A stretch of 54,953 nucleotides of DNA, taken from contig CAZGOY010000022.1 in NCBI GenBank assembly GCA_964527565.1, positions 1-54,953 of the forward strand, written 5' to 3'. How positions within the stretch are numbered: the first letter of the stretch is position 1; each line of letters starts with the position of its first letter. Below are positions 1 to 7,145 of this stretch, piece by piece. This DNA comes from JAGXQV01 sp964527565. GTDB taxonomy: Bacteria; Pseudomonadota; Gammaproteobacteria; Burkholderiales; Sulfuricellaceae. A model generated the notes under the pieces. That model did not search any database and was not told the DNA's origin. It was given only the letters and a program-made list of their open reading frames with translations. The translations under genes were made by a program, and so were the position numbers.

Positions 1-59
1 TTATATCAAATAGTTACTTGGTAGTTCGCCCTTCTTATGCAAAATTCAGGCTAAATAAG

Positions 60-377
60 TGTACGCGTGAAAGCGATACCGTCGCCCGATTGGGCGGCGA
101 CGAATTCACTATCATTCTTAACGAAGCGCACAAGCTCGAAGATGTCACTGGTGTGGCCAAAAAAATCATCGAGGCCATTTCTGCACCGTTTGATTTGGAC
201 GGGCAGCAAGCGGTGGTTGGCATCAGTATCGGGATTTCACGTTACGTGGAAGACGCCAGCAACGAGGATGAGCTGATGAGGCGTGCTGACGAGGCAATGT
301 ATGAGGCCAAGGCGGCAGGAAAAAACACCTACTGCATGCTGCATGGGGCGAAGCGAATACAACTGCGCAAAAAATGA
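60..377 (+). pseudogene. 5'-truncated diguanylate cyclase (GGDEF) remnant
   Basis: The open frame carries only the C-terminal part of a GGDEF domain. It begins abruptly at the usual stretch before the active site (RESDTVARLGGDEF), keeps the intact GGDEF signature, and continues through the normal end of the domain (SIGISRY, ADEAMYEAKAAGKN). The first half of the domain, with the nucleotide- and metal-binding part, is missing. The bases before about 58 are AT-rich and translate to residues unlike any GGDEF domain, so the break lies near 58–60. An ATG at 18 opens the frame but has no convincing ribosome-binding site. Diguanylate cyclases make c-di-GMP from GTP; this piece should be inactive. 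It may be the rest of a gene cut by the rearrangement that brought in the toxin–antitoxin strip. Confidence 0.75.
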
Positions 378-513
378 AACCAACTACGCCAGGCACATCT
401 GAAATGTATGCGGATTTTCCACCTCTACGTGGGAAATGACGGACCATTTATTGAATCCTGACATTGACCTGCGGCATTCACGAAACATCCTGGAAATTGC
501 GGCATGGATTGTG

Positions 514-530
514 TTATATTTTTATATAAT
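514..530 (+). promoter_or_regulatory. -10 box and palindromic operator of the mazEF-like pair
   Basis: TTATAT (514–519) and ATATAA (524–529) form a perfect inverted repeat around TTTT, and the right arm overlaps a TATAAT at 525–530. No good -35 hexamer is seen at 16–18 bases. A palindrome over the -10 box is the usual place for autorepression by an AbrB-like antitoxin. The ribosome-binding site GGAGGG follows just before the ATG at 554. Confidence 0.5.
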
Positions 531-553
531 CAAAGCATCAACCGGAGGGAAAC

Positions 554-811
554 ATGCACACAACCAGTCTCCGCAAAGTAGGCGGTTCAGTCATGATGGC
601 CGTGCCGCCAGCGCTGCTTGATCTTCTGCATTTGCAGGTTGGCGCCACGGTCGGCATGGCTGTCGATGGCGACCGCCTGGTGATAGAACCCAATCCGCGC
701 ACACGTTACACCCTTGCCGAACTGCTGGCCGCTTCCGATTACCCCGAACAACAACCGCCAGAGCAACGGGAATGGGTGGATGCGCCGCCAGTCGGCAATG
801 AACCGTTATGA
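554..811 (+). CDS. mazE: AbrB/MazE-family antitoxin
   Basis: This 85-residue protein starts with the swapped-hairpin AbrB/SpoVT fold typical of MazE and ChpBI (LRKVGGSVMMAVPPALLDLL, then VGATVGMAVDGDRLVIEP). The acidic, flexible C-terminus (from about residue 55) is the part that wraps the toxin in this family. The ATG has a strong GGAGGG site. Its stop overlaps the toxin start as ATGA (808–811), so the two are translationally coupled. By family it should neutralise the toxin and repress the shared promoter through the palindrome at 514–529. The pair is most like the ChpB/PemIK branch. No damage is seen. Confidence 0.9.
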   Translation: MHTTSLRKVGGSVMMAVPPALLDLLHLQVGATVGMAVDGDRLVIEPNPRTRYTLAELLAASDYPEQQPPEQREWVDAPPVGNEPL

Positions 812-1134
812 AGCGTGGCGACATTTATCTGGTAACGCTCGACCCTGCCGAAGGGCGCGAACAACAAGGGTGTCGCCCCGTTCTTGTCATATCGCCGCAA
901 GCTTTCAACGAGGCGACGAAACTTCCCGTGATCTTGCCCATCACGAGTGGCGGTGAGTTTGCCCGGCGCATCGGTTTCGCCGTTCCTATTTCGGGAATCA
1001 AGACAACCGGGGTGGTGCGGTGCGACCAACCCCGCGTGCTTGATCTCCATAAGCGCAATGGCCGAAAAATTGATACGCTACCTGCGGAAACGCTGACCGA
1101 AGTGCTGGCGAGGCTTGCCCCGATTTTTGAGTGA
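808..1134 (+). CDS. mazF: MazF/ChpB-type endoribonuclease toxin
   Basis: The 108-residue protein has the full MazF/PemK layout: RGDIY at 3–7, GREQQGCRPVLVIS at 16–29 with the conserved arginine 23, and PITSGG at 44–49 supplying the conserved Thr/Ser. The wording EQQG-RPVLVIS and FARRIGFAVP matches ChpB-like toxins in particular. MazF toxins cut single-stranded mRNA at short specific sequences and stop growth. Length and key residues are normal, so the toxin is probably active. It is coupled to the antitoxin by a four-base overlap. Its cleavage sequence cannot be told from the protein alone. Confidence 0.92.
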   Translation: MKRGDIYLVTLDPAEGREQQGCRPVLVISPQAFNEATKLPVILPITSGGEFARRIGFAVPISGIKTTGVVRCDQPRVLDLHKRNGRKIDTLPAETLTEVLARLAPIFE

Positions 1135-1233
1135 GCGCCGCAACGGCTACATCGTGCGCCGTTTGCGCACGTCATTGAAGCCCGGCGTTGGTGCCGTAGT
1201 TGCGATCTTGGGTTTATTTACGTCCTCATAAAC

Positions 1234-1283
1234 ATGGTTGAATGCCGAACATCAACCATATAACATACGGATATGTTATATGG
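1234..1283 (+). promoter_or_regulatory. Two overlapping palindromes upstream of the VapC-type operon
   Basis: ATGGTTGA (1234–1241) pairs with TCAACCAT (1252–1259). CCATATAACAT (1256–1266) pairs perfectly with ATGTTATATGG (1273–1283). The two palindromes share 1256–1259. A TTGAAT/TATAAC pair (1238–1243, 1259–1264) with a 15-base spacer lies inside. This is a likely operator for the ribbon-helix-helix antitoxin, and the right arm runs into the GGAGG site (1282–1286) of the antitoxin gene. Confidence 0.65.
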
Positions 1284-1290
1284 AGGTGTT

Positions 1291-1527
1291 ATGCACTTCA
1301 ACGTCTATATCGATGACCAGACAGGCCAACAGCTCAATATCGCTTCCGAGCAATCCGGCGAAAGCCGCAACGCCCTGATTCGCCAAGCCGTCAGTGAGTG
1401 GCTGGCACGGCAAGGGAAGCCCCAATGGCCGGACGAAGTCCTGAACTTCAAGGGTATGGCGGACATGCCCCTGTTCGAGGCCAGCCGTGACAAGCTCGCC
1501 CCGCCAGCCGCCGATCCGCTGGCATGA
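1291..1527 (+). CDS. Ribbon-helix-helix (CopG-like) antitoxin
   Basis: The start is taken at the ATG of 1291, not the upstream ATG at 1273, because GGAGG at 1282–1286 is correctly placed only for 1291 and the 1273 codon lies in the operator palindrome. The 78-residue product starts with a short beta strand (MHFNVYID) followed by two helices (SGESRNALIRQAVSEWLARQ), the fold of CopG/MetJ-type DNA-binding antitoxins. The C-terminal half (from about residue 45, LNFKGMADMPLFEASRD) should be the toxin-binding tail. It ends in an ATGA overlap with the PIN-domain toxin. By family it represses its own promoter through the palindromes just upstream. Confidence 0.85.
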   Translation: MHFNVYIDDQTGQQLNIASEQSGESRNALIRQAVSEWLARQGKPQWPDEVLNFKGMADMPLFEASRDKLAPPAADPLA

Positions 1528-1922
1528 AATATCTGCTCGACACTTGCACGGTCAGCGATTTCGTCAAGGGGCAACCGGGTGTGCTGGCGCGTATCAAGGC
1601 CATGCCGCCAAACCTCATAGCCATTTCCAGCATCACCCGTTTCGAGGTGGAATTCGGGCTGGCACTGAACGCGGAACGTGCGCGGAAACTGGCACCCGTG
1701 CTGCATGCCTTTCTGGGTGCCATTGCCACGCTGACGTTTGATGAAGCCGATGCTCAAGCTGCCGCAGGCATTCGTGCGGCTCTCCAGAAAGAAGGCAAGC
1801 CCATCGGGGCTTACGACGTGCTAATCGCAGGCTGCGGCCTTGCCAGAGGGCTGGTGGTGGTCACTGCCAACGTCGGCGAATTCCAGCGTGTTGGGGGGCT
1901 ACAAGTAGAAGATTGGCGATGA
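1524..1922 (+). CDS. vapC: VapC-family PIN-domain ribonuclease toxin
   Basis: The 132-residue protein is a complete PIN domain. The expected acidic residues are present: Asp6 in YLLDT, Glu41 in ITRFEVEFG, Asp98 in AYDVLIAG and Glu119 in TANVGEFQRV. VapC toxins are Mg-dependent RNases that often cut tRNA or rRNA; the target here is unknown. The second residue of the usual TNN motif is Ala, a mild change. The start overlaps the antitoxin stop (ATGA 1524–1527), and the stop overlaps the next start, that of a terminase remnant (ATGA 1919–1922). Confidence 0.92.
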   Translation: MKYLLDTCTVSDFVKGQPGVLARIKAMPPNLIAISSITRFEVEFGLALNAERARKLAPVLHAFLGAIATLTFDEADAQAAAGIRAALQKEGKPIGAYDVLIAGCGLARGLVVVTANVGEFQRVGGLQVEDWR

Positions 1923-2068
1923 GAAAACCGACCGCCAGGCAGCAACGTTTTATTGAGGAATACTGCGTGAGCCACAACGCAACCCAAGCCGCTATTGAGG
2001 CTGGCTATTCGGAGAAAACGGACGATGCGCGCCCCTGCCGAAGGGCGCGGGGGTTGCCGTCACATTGA
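1919..2068 (+). pseudogene. Phage terminase small-subunit N-terminal remnant
   Basis: A 49-codon frame begins in an ATGA overlap with vapC. Its first 34 residues read like the N-terminus of phage terminase small subunits: TARQQRFIEEYCVSHNATQ followed by AAIEAGYSEKT, the helix-turn-helix used to bind packaging sites. Homology stops after SEKT; the rest is arginine-rich and ends at TGA 2066–2068. Small terminases are usually 140–200 residues, so most is gone. CGCGCCC (2028–2034) and GGGCGCG (2043–2049) form a hairpin at the break. It suggests that the toxin–antitoxin strip came with, or was hit by, a prophage. Confidence 0.7.
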
Positions 2069-2093
2069 TGGTGAGTACGCGTTACGCTATAAT
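2065..2093 (+). promoter_or_regulatory. Sigma-70 promoter of carAB
   Basis: TTGATG (2065–2070) and TATAAT (2088–2093) are separated by exactly 17 bases, a near-consensus promoter. Transcription should start near 2100, giving a leader of about 80 bases before the carA GTG. The -35 box lies over the stop codon of the terminase remnant. Confidence 0.75.
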
Positions 2094-2106
2094 CCAACAA
2101 GTTAAG

Positions 2107-2134
2107 AGCGGGATGGGTGCGAACCTGTCCCGCT
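2107..2134 (+). promoter_or_regulatory. GNRA-capped hairpin in the carA leader
   Basis: AGCGGGATGGGT and ACCTGTCCCGCT form a 12-pair stem with two G–U pairs, closed by a GCGA tetraloop (2119–2122). It starts a few bases after the predicted transcription start. Only TTT follows, so it is not a clear intrinsic terminator. It could be an attenuator, a protein-binding site or an mRNA-stabilising 5' hairpin. Confidence 0.55.
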
Positions 2135-2179
2135 TTGCATGTCTGTCGTTCCCCATCGCACCAGAATTAAGGAGTTTTT

Positions 2180-3334
2180 GTGCCGCAAATCCGCCCGCCC
2201 GCCATCCTTGCGCTTGCCGACGGAACGGTGTTTCGCGGCGTTTCCATCGGCAGCCCCGGACACAGCACCGGCGAAGTAGTGTTCAACACCGCCATGACCG
2301 GCTACCAGGAAATCCTCACCGATCCCTCCTATTGCCGCCAGATCGTCACCCTGACTTACCCGCACATCGGCAACACCGGCACCAATGCCGAGGATGAAGA
2401 ATCCGCACAGGTTTTCGCCGGCGGTCTGGTGATTCGCGACCTGCCCCTGCTGACCAGCAACTTCCGCAACACCGAGAACCTGAGCGCTTACCTGGAACGC
2501 CACAAGGTGGCGGCCATCGCCGACATCGACACGCGCCGCCTGACGCGGCTTCTGCGTGAAAAAGGCGCGCAGAGCGGTTGCCTGATGGCCGCCGGGGCGG
2601 ATGGCCGCATCGACGAGACGCAAGCCGTGAAACTCGCGCAAGGCTTCCCCGGCTTGGCGGGCATGGACCTGGCGAAGGTGGTCTCGCGCACGCAAAGTGA
2701 AACCTGGACCCAGGGGGAATGGCGCCTGGGGAGCGGTTTCACTGAGCAGCCGGCGCCGCGCTTCCATGTCGTCGCCTACGATTACGGCGTCAAGCGCAAC
2801 ATCCTGCGCATGCTGGCCGGGCGCGGCTGCAAGGTGACGGTGCTGCCCGCGCAGGCACCGGCGGAGGAAGTGTTCAAACTCGCCCCCGACGGCGTGTTTC
2901 TTTCCAACGGCCCCGGCGACCCGGAACCCTGCGATTACGCCATCGCCGCCATCCGGGCCGTGCTGGAAAAGGGTATCCCGACCTTCGGCATTTGCCTCGG
3001 GCACCAGTTGCTGGCGCTGGCCTCGGGCGCCAGAACCCGCAAGATGAAATTCGGCCACCACGGCGCCAACCATCCGGTGCAGGACCTCGACAGCGGCAAG
3101 GTGATGATCACCAGCCAGAACCACGGTTTCGCCGTCGATGAAACCAGCCTGCCGCCCAGCCTGCGCGTGACGCACCAGTCGCTGTTCGACGGCAGCAACC
3201 AGGGCATTGCGCGCACCGACGTGCCGGCCTTCAGCTTCCAGGGACACCCGGAAGCCAGCCCCGGGCCGCACGACGTGGATTACTTGTTCGACCGCTTTAT
3301 CGGTCTGATGCAACAACAGAAAAGTGAGGCGTGA
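2180..3334 (+). CDS. carA: Carbamoyl-phosphate synthase small subunit (glutaminase)
   Basis: CarA releases ammonia from glutamine and channels it to CarB, making carbamoyl phosphate for pyrimidine and arginine synthesis. The 384-residue protein has the N-terminal CarA domain (STGEVVFNTAMTGYQEI near residues 30–48) and a C-terminal class I amidotransferase domain with the nucleophile Cys in GICLGHQLLALA (near residue 271) and the His/Glu pair in FQGHPEASPGP. The start is a GTG with AAGGAG eight bases upstream. carA, carB and greA run together on this strand, and a promoter lies at 2065–2093. In many proteobacteria dapB lies directly upstream; here it lies 29 kb away. Confidence 0.98.
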   Translation: MPQIRPPAILALADGTVFRGVSIGSPGHSTGEVVFNTAMTGYQEILTDPSYCRQIVTLTYPHIGNTGTNAEDEESAQVFAGGLVIRDLPLLTSNFRNTENLSAYLERHKVAAIADIDTRRLTRLLREKGAQSGCLMAAGADGRIDETQAVKLAQGFPGLAGMDLAKVVSRTQSETWTQGEWRLGSGFTEQPAPRFHVVAYDYGVKRNILRMLAGRGCKVTVLPAQAPAEEVFKLAPDGVFLSNGPGDPEPCDYAIAAIRAVLEKGIPTFGICLGHQLLALASGARTRKMKFGHHGANHPVQDLDSGKVMITSQNHGFAVDETSLPPSLRVTHQSLFDGSNQGIARTDVPAFSFQGHPEASPGPHDVDYLFDRFIGLMQQQKSEA

Positions 3335-3378
3335 GGCGTGAGGCGTGGGGCGTGACGGGGTTTCCCCTCACGCCCCAC
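3324..3378 (+). repeat. Heptamer tandem repeat and hairpin between carA and carB
   Basis: GTGAGGC is repeated at 3324, 3331 and 3338, then GTGGGGC at 3345. The carA stop lies inside the repeat (3332–3334). The last unit opens a perfect 11-base inverted repeat, GTGGGGCGTGA (3345–3355) with TCACGCCCCAC (3368–3378), extended inside by GGGG/CCCC. It may tune carA:carB expression or mRNA stability. Confidence 0.75.
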
Positions 3379-3400
3379 CTCTCCCCCCTTGCGGAATGAA

Positions 3401-6400
3401 ATGCCAAAACGTACCGACATCCATAGCATCCTCATCATCGGCGCCGGCCCCATCGTCATCGGCCAGGCCTGCGAATTCGACTATTCCGGGGCGCAAGCCT
3501 GCAAGGCGTTGCGCGAGGAAGGCTACAAGGTCATCCTGGTCAACTCCAACCCGGCCACCATCATGACCGATCCGGGCATGGCGGATGTCACCTACATCGA
3601 GCCGATCACCTGGCAGATGGTGGAAAAGATCATCGAAAAAGAGCGTCCCGACGCCCTGCTGCCGACCATGGGCGGACAAACCGCGCTGAACTGCGCACTC
3701 GACCTAGCCAAGCACGGCGTGCTGGAAAAATTCGGCGTGCAGATGATCGGCGCCACCAAGGAAGCCATCGACAAGGCGGAAGACCGCGAAAAATTCAAGA
3801 AGGCGATGGAGAAGATCGGCTTGGCCTGCCCGCGCGCAGCCATCGCCCACAGCCTGGAAGAAGCCCTGCAGGTGCAGGCGATGGTCGGCTATCCGACCAT
3901 CATCCGCCCGTCCTTCACCATGGGCGGTTCGGGCGGCGGCATCGCCTACAACAAGGAAGAATTCCTGGCGATCTGCGAGCGCGGCCTGGACGCCTCGCCG
4001 ACCAAGGAACTGCTGATCGAGGAATCGGTGATCGGCTGGAAGGAATTCGAGATGGAGGTGGTGCGCGACAAGAACGACAACTGCATCATCATCTGCTCCA
4101 TCGAAAACTTCGACGCCATGGGCGTGCATACCGGCGACTCGATCACCGTCGCCCCGGCGCAGACCCTCACCGACCGCGAATACCAGATCATGCGCAACGC
4201 CTCGCTGGCGGTGCTGCGCGAAATCGGCGTGGAAACCGGCGGCTCCAACGTGCAGTTCGGCATCAACCCGGACGATGGGCGCATGGTGGTGATCGAGATG
4301 AATCCGCGCGTGTCGCGCTCCTCGGCACTGGCCTCCAAGGCCACCGGCTTCCCCATCGCCAAGGTGGCGGCCAAGCTGGCGGTCGGCTACACGCTGGACG
4401 AGTTGAAGAACGACATCACCGGCGGACGCACCCCGGCCTCGTTCGAGCCGTCCATCGACTACGTGGTCACCAAGATTCCGCGTTTCGCCTTCGAGAAATT
4501 CCCCCAGGCCAACGACCGCCTGACCACCCAGATGAAGTCGGTGGGCGAAGTGATGGCCATCGGCCGCACTTTCCAGGAGTCGCTGCAGAAAGCCCTGCGC
4601 GGCCTGGAAACCGGCAACGACGGGCTAGACGAGAAATCCGCCGACCGCGACCTGATCGAACGCGAACTGGCCGACCCCGGCCCGGAGCGCATGTGGTATA
4701 TCGCCGACGCCATGCGCAGCGGCATGACCCAGGAAGAGATTTACGGCCTGACCCATATCGACCCGTGGTTCCTCGCGCAGCTTGAAGACCTGGTGCGGCG
4801 CGAGCAGACGCTGAAAGGGCGTAACCTGGACGACATCGGCGTGGCCGAAATGCGTGCCTTCAAGCGCAGCGGTTTTTCCGACCGGCGCTTGGCCCGCCTG
4901 CTCCACACCGACCAGCACGCCGTGCGCGCCCTGCGCCACGCCCTCGGCGTGCGCCCGGTGTACAAGCGGGTGGACACCTGCGCCGCCGAATTCGCCACCG
5001 ACACCGCCTACCAATATTCCACCTACGAGGAGGAATGCGAGGCCGCCCCGACCAACAACAAGAAGATCATGGTGTTGGGCGGCGGTCCCAACCGCATCGG
5101 CCAGGGCATCGAATTCGACTACTGCTGCGTGCATGCCGCGCTGGCGATGCGCGAGGACGGTTACGAGACCATCATGGTCAACTGCAACCCGGAAACCGTC
5201 TCCACCGATTACGACACTTCCGACCGCCTGTATTTCGAGCCGCTGACTTTGGAAGACGTGCTGGAAGTGGTGCACGTCGAAAAACCTGCCGGGGTGATCG
5301 TCCAGTACGGCGGACAAACCCCGCTCAAGCTGGCGCGCGACCTGGAGGCTAACGGCGTGCCGATCATCGGCACCACGCCGGACATGATCGACGCCGCCGA
5401 AGATCGCGAGCGCTTCCAGAAACTGCTGCACGAGCTCAATCTCAAGCAGCCGCCCAACCGCACCGCGCGCAACCCGGAAGACGCCATCCGCCTCGCCGAG
5501 GAAATCGGCTACCCGCTGGTGGTGCGTCCCTCCTACGTGCTGGGCGGACGGGCGATGGAAATCGTCCACCAGCAAAGCGACCTCGAACGCTACATGCGCG
5601 AGGCGGTGAAGGTTTCCAACGAATCGCCGGTGCTGCTCGACCGCTTCCTCAACGACGCCATTGAAGTCGATGTCGATGCCATCTGCGACGGCACCGACGT
5701 GCTGATCGGCGGCGTGATGGAGCACATCGAGGAAGCCGGCGTGCATTCCGGCGACTCGGCCTGCTCGCTGCCGCCCTACAGTCTCTCTGTCGCCCTGCAG
5801 GATGAGTTGCGCCGCCAGACCGTGCTGATGGCCAAGGGCCTCAACGTGGTCGGACTGATGAACGTCCAGTTCGCCATCCAGGGTGAGACTGTGTATGTGC
5901 TGGAAGTGAACCCGCGCGCCTCGCGCACCGTGCCCTTCGTCTCCAAGGCGGTCGGCATGCAGCTCGCCAAAATTGCCGCGCGCTGCATGGCCGGACGCAC
6001 TCTCAAGGAACAGGGCATCACCCACGAAATCAAGCCGCCCTATTTCTCGGTGAAGGAGGCGGTCTTCCCCTTCATAAAGTTCCCCGGCGTGGATACCATC
6101 CTCAGCCCGGAAATGAAATCGACCGGCGAAGTGATGGGGGTGGGCAACAGCTTCGCCGAGGCCTTCATCAAATCGCAGATGGCGGCGGGCGTCAAACTGC
6201 CGAAGTCCGGACGCGCCTTCATCAGCGTGCGTGGCGCGGACAAGGAACGGGTAGTGGACATCGCGCGCAGCCTCGCCGCCCTTGGCTTCCAGTTATGTGC
6301 CACCAAGGGCACGGCGGCAGCGCTGAATGCCGCAGGACTCACGGTCAGCTCCGTGCACAAGGTGCAGGAAGGCCGTCCGCACGTTGTCGACATGATTAAA

Positions 6401-6604
6401 AACGGCGAGATCAACTTCATCGTCAACACCGTCGAGGGCAAACGCGGCGTGCACGACTCCTACGTGATGCGCAACGCCGCCCTGCAAAACAAGATCACCT
6501 ATTACACCACCCTGGCCGGTGCGCGCGCCGCCTGCGTCGGCATGAGCCACATGCAGGAACTGCAAGTATTCGACTTGCAGGGGCTGCATCGCCGCCTGGG
6601 TTGA
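3401..6604 (+). CDS. carB: Carbamoyl-phosphate synthase large subunit
   Basis: CarB makes carbamoyl phosphate from bicarbonate, ammonia (from CarA) and two ATP. The 1067-residue protein has the duplicated architecture of the family: a first ATP-grasp half (residues about 1–400; GAGPIVIGQACEFDYSG), an oligomerisation segment, a second ATP-grasp half (about 550–935; GGGPNRIGQGIEFDYCC) and a C-terminal MGS-like allosteric domain (about 940–1060) where UMP and ornithine act in enterics. The ATG at 3401 (MPKRTDIHSILIIG) is chosen over an upstream in-frame TTG because it matches the family start. No truncation is seen. Confidence 0.98.
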   Translation: MPKRTDIHSILIIGAGPIVIGQACEFDYSGAQACKALREEGYKVILVNSNPATIMTDPGMADVTYIEPITWQMVEKIIEKERPDALLPTMGGQTALNCALDLAKHGVLEKFGVQMIGATKEAIDKAEDREKFKKAMEKIGLACPRAAIAHSLEEALQVQAMVGYPTIIRPSFTMGGSGGGIAYNKEEFLAICERGLDASPTKELLIEESVIGWKEFEMEVVRDKNDNCIIICSIENFDAMGVHTGDSITVAPAQTLTDREYQIMRNASLAVLREIGVETGGSNVQFGINPDDGRMVVIEMNPRVSRSSALASKATGFPIAKVAAKLAVGYTLDELKNDITGGRTPASFEPSIDYVVTKIPRFAFEKFPQANDRLTTQMKSVGEVMAIGRTFQESLQKALRGLETGNDGLDEKSADRDLIERELADPGPERMWYIADAMRSGMTQEEIYGLTHIDPWFLAQLEDLVRREQTLKGRNLDDIGVAEMRAFKRSGFSDRRLARLLHTDQHAVRALRHALGVRPVYKRVDTCAAEFATDTAYQYSTYEEECEAAPTNNKKIMVLGGGPNRIGQGIEFDYCCVHAALAMREDGYETIMVNCNPETVSTDYDTSDRLYFEPLTLEDVLEVVHVEKPAGVIVQYGGQTPLKLARDLEANGVPIIGTTPDMIDAAEDRERFQKLLHELNLKQPPNRTARNPEDAIRLAEEIGYPLVVRPSYVLGGRAMEIVHQQSDLERYMREAVKVSNESPVLLDRFLNDAIEVDVDAICDGTDVLIGGVMEHIEEAGVHSGDSACSLPPYSLSVALQDELRRQTVLMAKGLNVVGLMNVQFAIQGETVYVLEVNPRASRTVPFVSKAVGMQLAKIAARCMAGRTLKEQGITHEIKPPYFSVKEAVFPFIKFPGVDTILSPEMKSTGEVMGVGNSFAEAFIKSQMAAGVKLPKSGRAFISVRGADKERVVDIARSLAALGFQLCATKGTAAALNAAGLTVSSVHKVQEGRPHVVDMIKNGEINFIVNTVEGKRGVHDSYVMRNAALQNKITYYTTLAGARAACVGMSHMQELQVFDLQGLHRRLG

Positions 6605-6637
6605 AAAAGCACTGAATCAGGAAGGAACCCGCAAGCC

Positions 6638-7114
6638 ATGAGCAAAGTCCCCCTCACACTGACCGGCGCCGAGTTGCTGCGCCAGGAACTACATAATCTG
6701 AAAACCGTCGAGCGCCCCAGCGTCATCGCGGCCATCGCCGAAGCGCGCTCGCACGGCGACCTTTCGGAAAATGCCGAATATGACGCTGCCAAGGAGCGCC
6801 AGAGTTTCGTCGAAGGACGTATCGCCGAGGTCGAGGGCAAGCTCGCCAACGCCCAGATCATCGACCCGAAGCTGCTCGACGCCGACGGGCGCTGCGTCTT
6901 CGCCGCCACCGTGGACCTGGAAGACCTGGAAAGCGGCGAGAAAGCCACCTACCAGATCGTCGGCGACGACGAAGCCGACATCAAGCAGGGCAAAATTTCC
7001 ATCAGCTCCCCGATTGCCCGCGCCCTGATCGGAAAATTCGCCGGCGATGTGGCCGAAGTACAGGCCCCAGGCGGCATCCGCGAGTATGAAATACTGGATG
7101 TCAGGTACGCCTGA
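6638..7114 (+). CDS. greA: Transcription elongation factor GreA
   Basis: GreA enters the secondary channel of RNA polymerase and stimulates cleavage of backtracked transcripts. The 158-residue protein has the N-terminal coiled coil with the acidic tip (LSENAEYDAAKERQ near residues 44–57) and the C-terminal FKBP-like domain (ISISSPIARALIGK). Length is exactly typical. It follows carB after 33 bases with AGGAA before the ATG, and carAB–greA adjacency is widely conserved in proteobacteria. Confidence 0.97.
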   Translation: MSKVPLTLTGAELLRQELHNLKTVERPSVIAAIAEARSHGDLSENAEYDAAKERQSFVEGRIAEVEGKLANAQIIDPKLLDADGRCVFAATVDLEDLESGEKATYQIVGDDEADIKQGKISISSPIARALIGKFAGDVAEVQAPGGIREYEILDVRYA

Positions 7115-7145
7115 CCTTCCTGATTGACGGCGAAGGGGAATAACC

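Noticed and set aside
2028..2049. CGCGCCC/GGGCGCG hairpin as a terminator of the toxin strip
   Set aside because: No T run follows, and the carAB promoter lies just downstream; kept only as a note in the terminase remnant.
4625..6025. Long antisense open frame over carB
   Set aside because: His/Val/Gly-rich shadow of a GC-rich gene; the carB frame is clearly the real one. The same holds for antisense frames over 9268–11424, 37351–39390, 41832–43250 and 44925–46253.
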